Assembly: GCF_001590605.1 (NCBI RefSeq)
Contig: NZ_CP014504.1
Span: 2,976,001-3,040,000, forward strand
Length of the DNA stretch: 64,000 nucleotides
Direction: 5' to 3'
Source of the DNA: Pedobacter cryoconitis
Lineage (GTDB): Bacteria; Bacteroidota; Bacteroidia; Sphingobacteriales; Sphingobacteriaceae
The notes beneath the pieces are model-generated. The model made no database searches. It was given only the letters and a program-made list of their open reading frames with translations, and was not told the DNA's origin. Made by a program: the position numbers and the translations under genes. Shown in pieces: positions 62,396 to 64,000 of the stretch (position 1 is the first letter of the stretch; each line of letters starts with the position of its first letter).

Positions 62396-62673
62396 TGATT
62401 TCAAAAATACTTCTTTGAAATCGATTTTTAAGGTTTTAATTGGATGAATTTAACCTCCAGGCTGTAAACACCAACAAATCAAATCATAAAGCGCAAACCA
62501 GCCTGTTAATGGAAAGAATAAATCTTTCACTTATTCAAGATAAAAAGGTAATTTTTTTTCAGTAAAAACTGGAATATTACTTATCAATACAAATAAAAAA
62601 ATCTGAAGCAGATTTTAATCTGTCCCTCAAAATAATATATATTTTTATGTAGCTAAATGAAACATAACACTTT

Positions 62674-63351
62674 ATGAAACAGGGATTGCGCTCACTTTTA
62701 CTCGTCTCTCTTTTTGCCTTAAATGCACACTCACAGTCTAACAGTACTTACAGCGTAGGATTTAATGCATTCAGTTATCTGCAACTGCCAAGGATAGCAG
62801 ACCAGGACCCGCTAAAATATATCACGTCCAAATTTAATGGCGGAATATTTAAAATTGATGATCGCCAGATCAATTATCGCTTAAGCGGCAGATTTCTCAA
62901 TCAGTCACTCGATTTTAAAAGTGATTGTACCAACTGTAACCTGGTCAATGGAAAAGTAACCGATTACGCGATTAAGCTTGGGTTTGAGAAAAACCTGAAT
63001 TATTCCAAAGTACGGCCTTATTTTGCTTTTGATATCGGCTATCGCTATAACCGTTTTAAAGGATTAAGGAATTTCATAGATCTCCAGAGAACAACCGCAT
63101 TAACAGACCAGATGGAAGCTATAAAAAGTGGCTTTACTTTAGGCCCCACTATGGGACTCCGGATAACCCCTATTGAGCAAATTTCCATTTTTGCAGAGGG
63201 CAGTCTTGAATTGTACCTTTCTCATTTAAGGACACAAACTGTTGCACAAAACACTGCCGCCCAAAGCATAGAAACTGCCGAAAATAAAAAAGAATTCCTT
63301 TTTACTCCCGTAACCGTGGGTTTACAAATTCATTTGGGAAGCAGGAATTAG
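62674..63351 (+). CDS. Exported protein, predicted outer-membrane beta-barrel
   Basis: 225 residues. Signal peptide MKQGLRSLLLVSLFALNAHSQ. The mature part alternates short strands with aromatic girdles (YAIKLGFEKNLNYSKVRPYF, FDIGYRYNRFKGL, FAEGSLELYLSHL) and ends in TPVTVGLQIHLGSRN, as porin-like barrels do. A pair of close cysteines (DCTNCN) lies near 87-90. No family named. It stands alone with a 269-base region upstream. Confidence 0.8.
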   Translation: MKQGLRSLLLVSLFALNAHSQSNSTYSVGFNAFSYLQLPRIADQDPLKYITSKFNGGIFKIDDRQINYRLSGRFLNQSLDFKSDCTNCNLVNGKVTDYAIKLGFEKNLNYSKVRPYFAFDIGYRYNRFKGLRNFIDLQRTTALTDQMEAIKSGFTLGPTMGLRITPIEQISIFAEGSLELYLSHLRTQTVAQNTAAQSIETAENKKEFLFTPVTVGLQIHLGSRN

Positions 63352-63363
63352 TTTTCGGTTTCC

Positions 63364-64000
63364 CTAGTAAGGATCTACGTCTACCTGCATAATTACACCT
63401 TTAAAGGTATTCTCCCCGTTAAAGTCTGCTATAGTTTGTTTAAGTGCAGCCTTAACTTTATGAATAGCCGTTGATTTATCTGATTTAATAATCAGCTGTT
63501 TGATGTAATAATTCCTGATCCTGGAAACCAAAGGCTGTTCAGGCCCCAGTACCCTCGTTCCGAGTTGCGCCCTTAACAGCGTAGCAAAACGTGCAGACGC
63601 GGCATTGAGCAGATTTGAATCTTTATGTTTTACATTGATAAAAATCAGCCTGGTAAAAGGCGGATAATGAAATTGTCTGCGCTCAGCAATTTCATCGTTA
63701 TACATCTCCAGGTAATTATTATCCACTACCTGTTTGATAATTCTATGGTCGGCATCATAGGCCTGAATACATACTTTCCCCTGCTTATCTCTTCTGCCCG
63801 CACGGCCTGCAACCTGTGCTAACAACTGAAAACTGCGCTCAAAAGCTCTGAAATCCGGGTAATTCAATAAAGTATCTGCATTGATTACACCGATCAGTGT
63901 TACATTATCAAAATCAAGGCCTTTAGCCACCATTTGTGTACCAATCAGGATATCTGTTTTCTTTTCCTGAAAATCACTTATAATCTTCTGAAGACTATTT
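63364..64000 (-). CDS. priA: Primosomal protein N' (replication restart helicase), 5' part outside the window
   Basis: Only the C-terminal 212 codons are visible; the frame runs off the right edge without a start. ILIGTQMVAKGLDFDNVTLI, AFERSFQLLAQVAGRAGR and the C-terminal domain with HYPPFTRLIFINVKHKDSN are PriA helicase segments. The ATG at 63931-63933 is an internal Met, not the start. PriA restarts stalled replication forks. Its zinc-binding cysteines would lie upstream of the visible part. It is convergent with the beta-barrel gene. Confidence 0.94.
   Translation of the reverse strand, partial: NSLQKIISDFQEKKTDILIGTQMVAKGLDFDNVTLIGVINADTLLNYPDFRAFERSFQLLAQVAGRAGRRDKQGKVCIQAYDADHRIIKQVVDNNYLEMYNDEIAERRQFHYPPFTRLIFINVKHKDSNLLNAASARFATLLRAQLGTRVLGPEQPLVSRIRNYYIKQLIIKSDKSTAIHKVKAALKQTIADFNGENTFKGVIMQVDVDPY

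Noticed and set aside
62598..62616. Hairpin aaaatctg / cagatttt before the beta-barrel gene
   Set aside because: It looks like a terminator, but no transcript is expected to end there; likely chance in AT-rich DNA.
63364..63933. Complete small gene starting at MVAKGLDFDN
   Set aside because: The frame continues upstream as ILIGTQ to the window edge; this is the C-terminal part of priA.

Overview
The window looks like chromosomal DNA from a Bacteroidota member, most likely family Sphingobacteriaceae and close to Pedobacter. This is inferred from protein character, AT-rich intergenic DNA, A-rich rather than Shine-Dalgarno leaders, several -7 boxes of the Bacteroidota form TAnnTTTG, two small XRE regulators with coiled-coil tails, a LytTR regulator paired with a large propeller sensor kinase, and a FucP-like sugar transporter inside a glycosidase operon. 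I found no rRNA or tRNA genes, no CRISPR array, no insertion sequence and no phage genes. Most of the window is conserved core genome.

Layout. 1-3.6 kb: a truncated conserved protein, an orphan double ABC ATPase and an MscS channel. 3.8-8.1 kb: a three-gene operon (rnr, a CarboxypepD_reg-type surface protein, a polyprenyl diphosphate synthase). 8.1-14.4 kb: a sensor protein without an ATPase domain, a small XRE regulator, rpmA-rplU, a dicarboxylate symporter, an ECF sigma factor overlapping a four-helix membrane protein, and a lipoprotein. 14.5-23.8 kb: a five-gene minus-strand glycan operon transcribed GH2, NagB/PIG-L fusion, MFS transporter, GH125, GH20. 24.3-35.1 kb: trxB, a MORN protein, acyl-CoA carboxylase beta, a LOG protein, an unknown, a repeat lipoprotein, guaB, a GNAT and an M16 peptidase pair. 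35.1-43.7 kb: mqnC, two ferritin-like exported proteins, a LytTR/LytS two-component pair, an Asp-rich small protein and a GNAT-like protein. 43.7-49.5 kb: XRE, mpl, prmA, tpiA, a GlmU-like nucleotidyltransferase, rpmE2, an unknown and mce. 49.6-55.9 kb: iscS-iscU-iscA, acyl-CoA synthetase, lysS and a small unknown. 56-64 kb: a membrane TPR-like protein, thioredoxin-ung, Lrp, mntR-mntH, smpB, pcm, a beta-barrel protein and the 3' part of priA.

How the genes work together. The 14.5-23.8 kb operon has the enzymes to trim alpha-mannose, beta-mannose (or GlcN) and GlcNAc from an N-glycan-like or chito-oligosaccharide substrate, import the sugar and send it to fructose-6-phosphate. Its deaminase carries a PIG-L domain with apparently intact metal ligands, and no nagA is present. 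The mntR-mntH pair has palindromes in front of mntR and a transporter fused to a universal-stress domain. The isc genes form a compact set without iscR, hscAB or fdx.

The most unusual non-coding structures are an eight-copy 14-bp tandem array between ung and the Lrp gene, a 23-bp perfect inverted repeat in front of the GNAT-like gene, a 17-bp perfect inverted repeat in the divergent region before the thioredoxin gene, and a GC-rich hairpin inside the glycan operon. Intrinsic terminators are abundant; several sit between convergent genes, and two share the same stem sequence.
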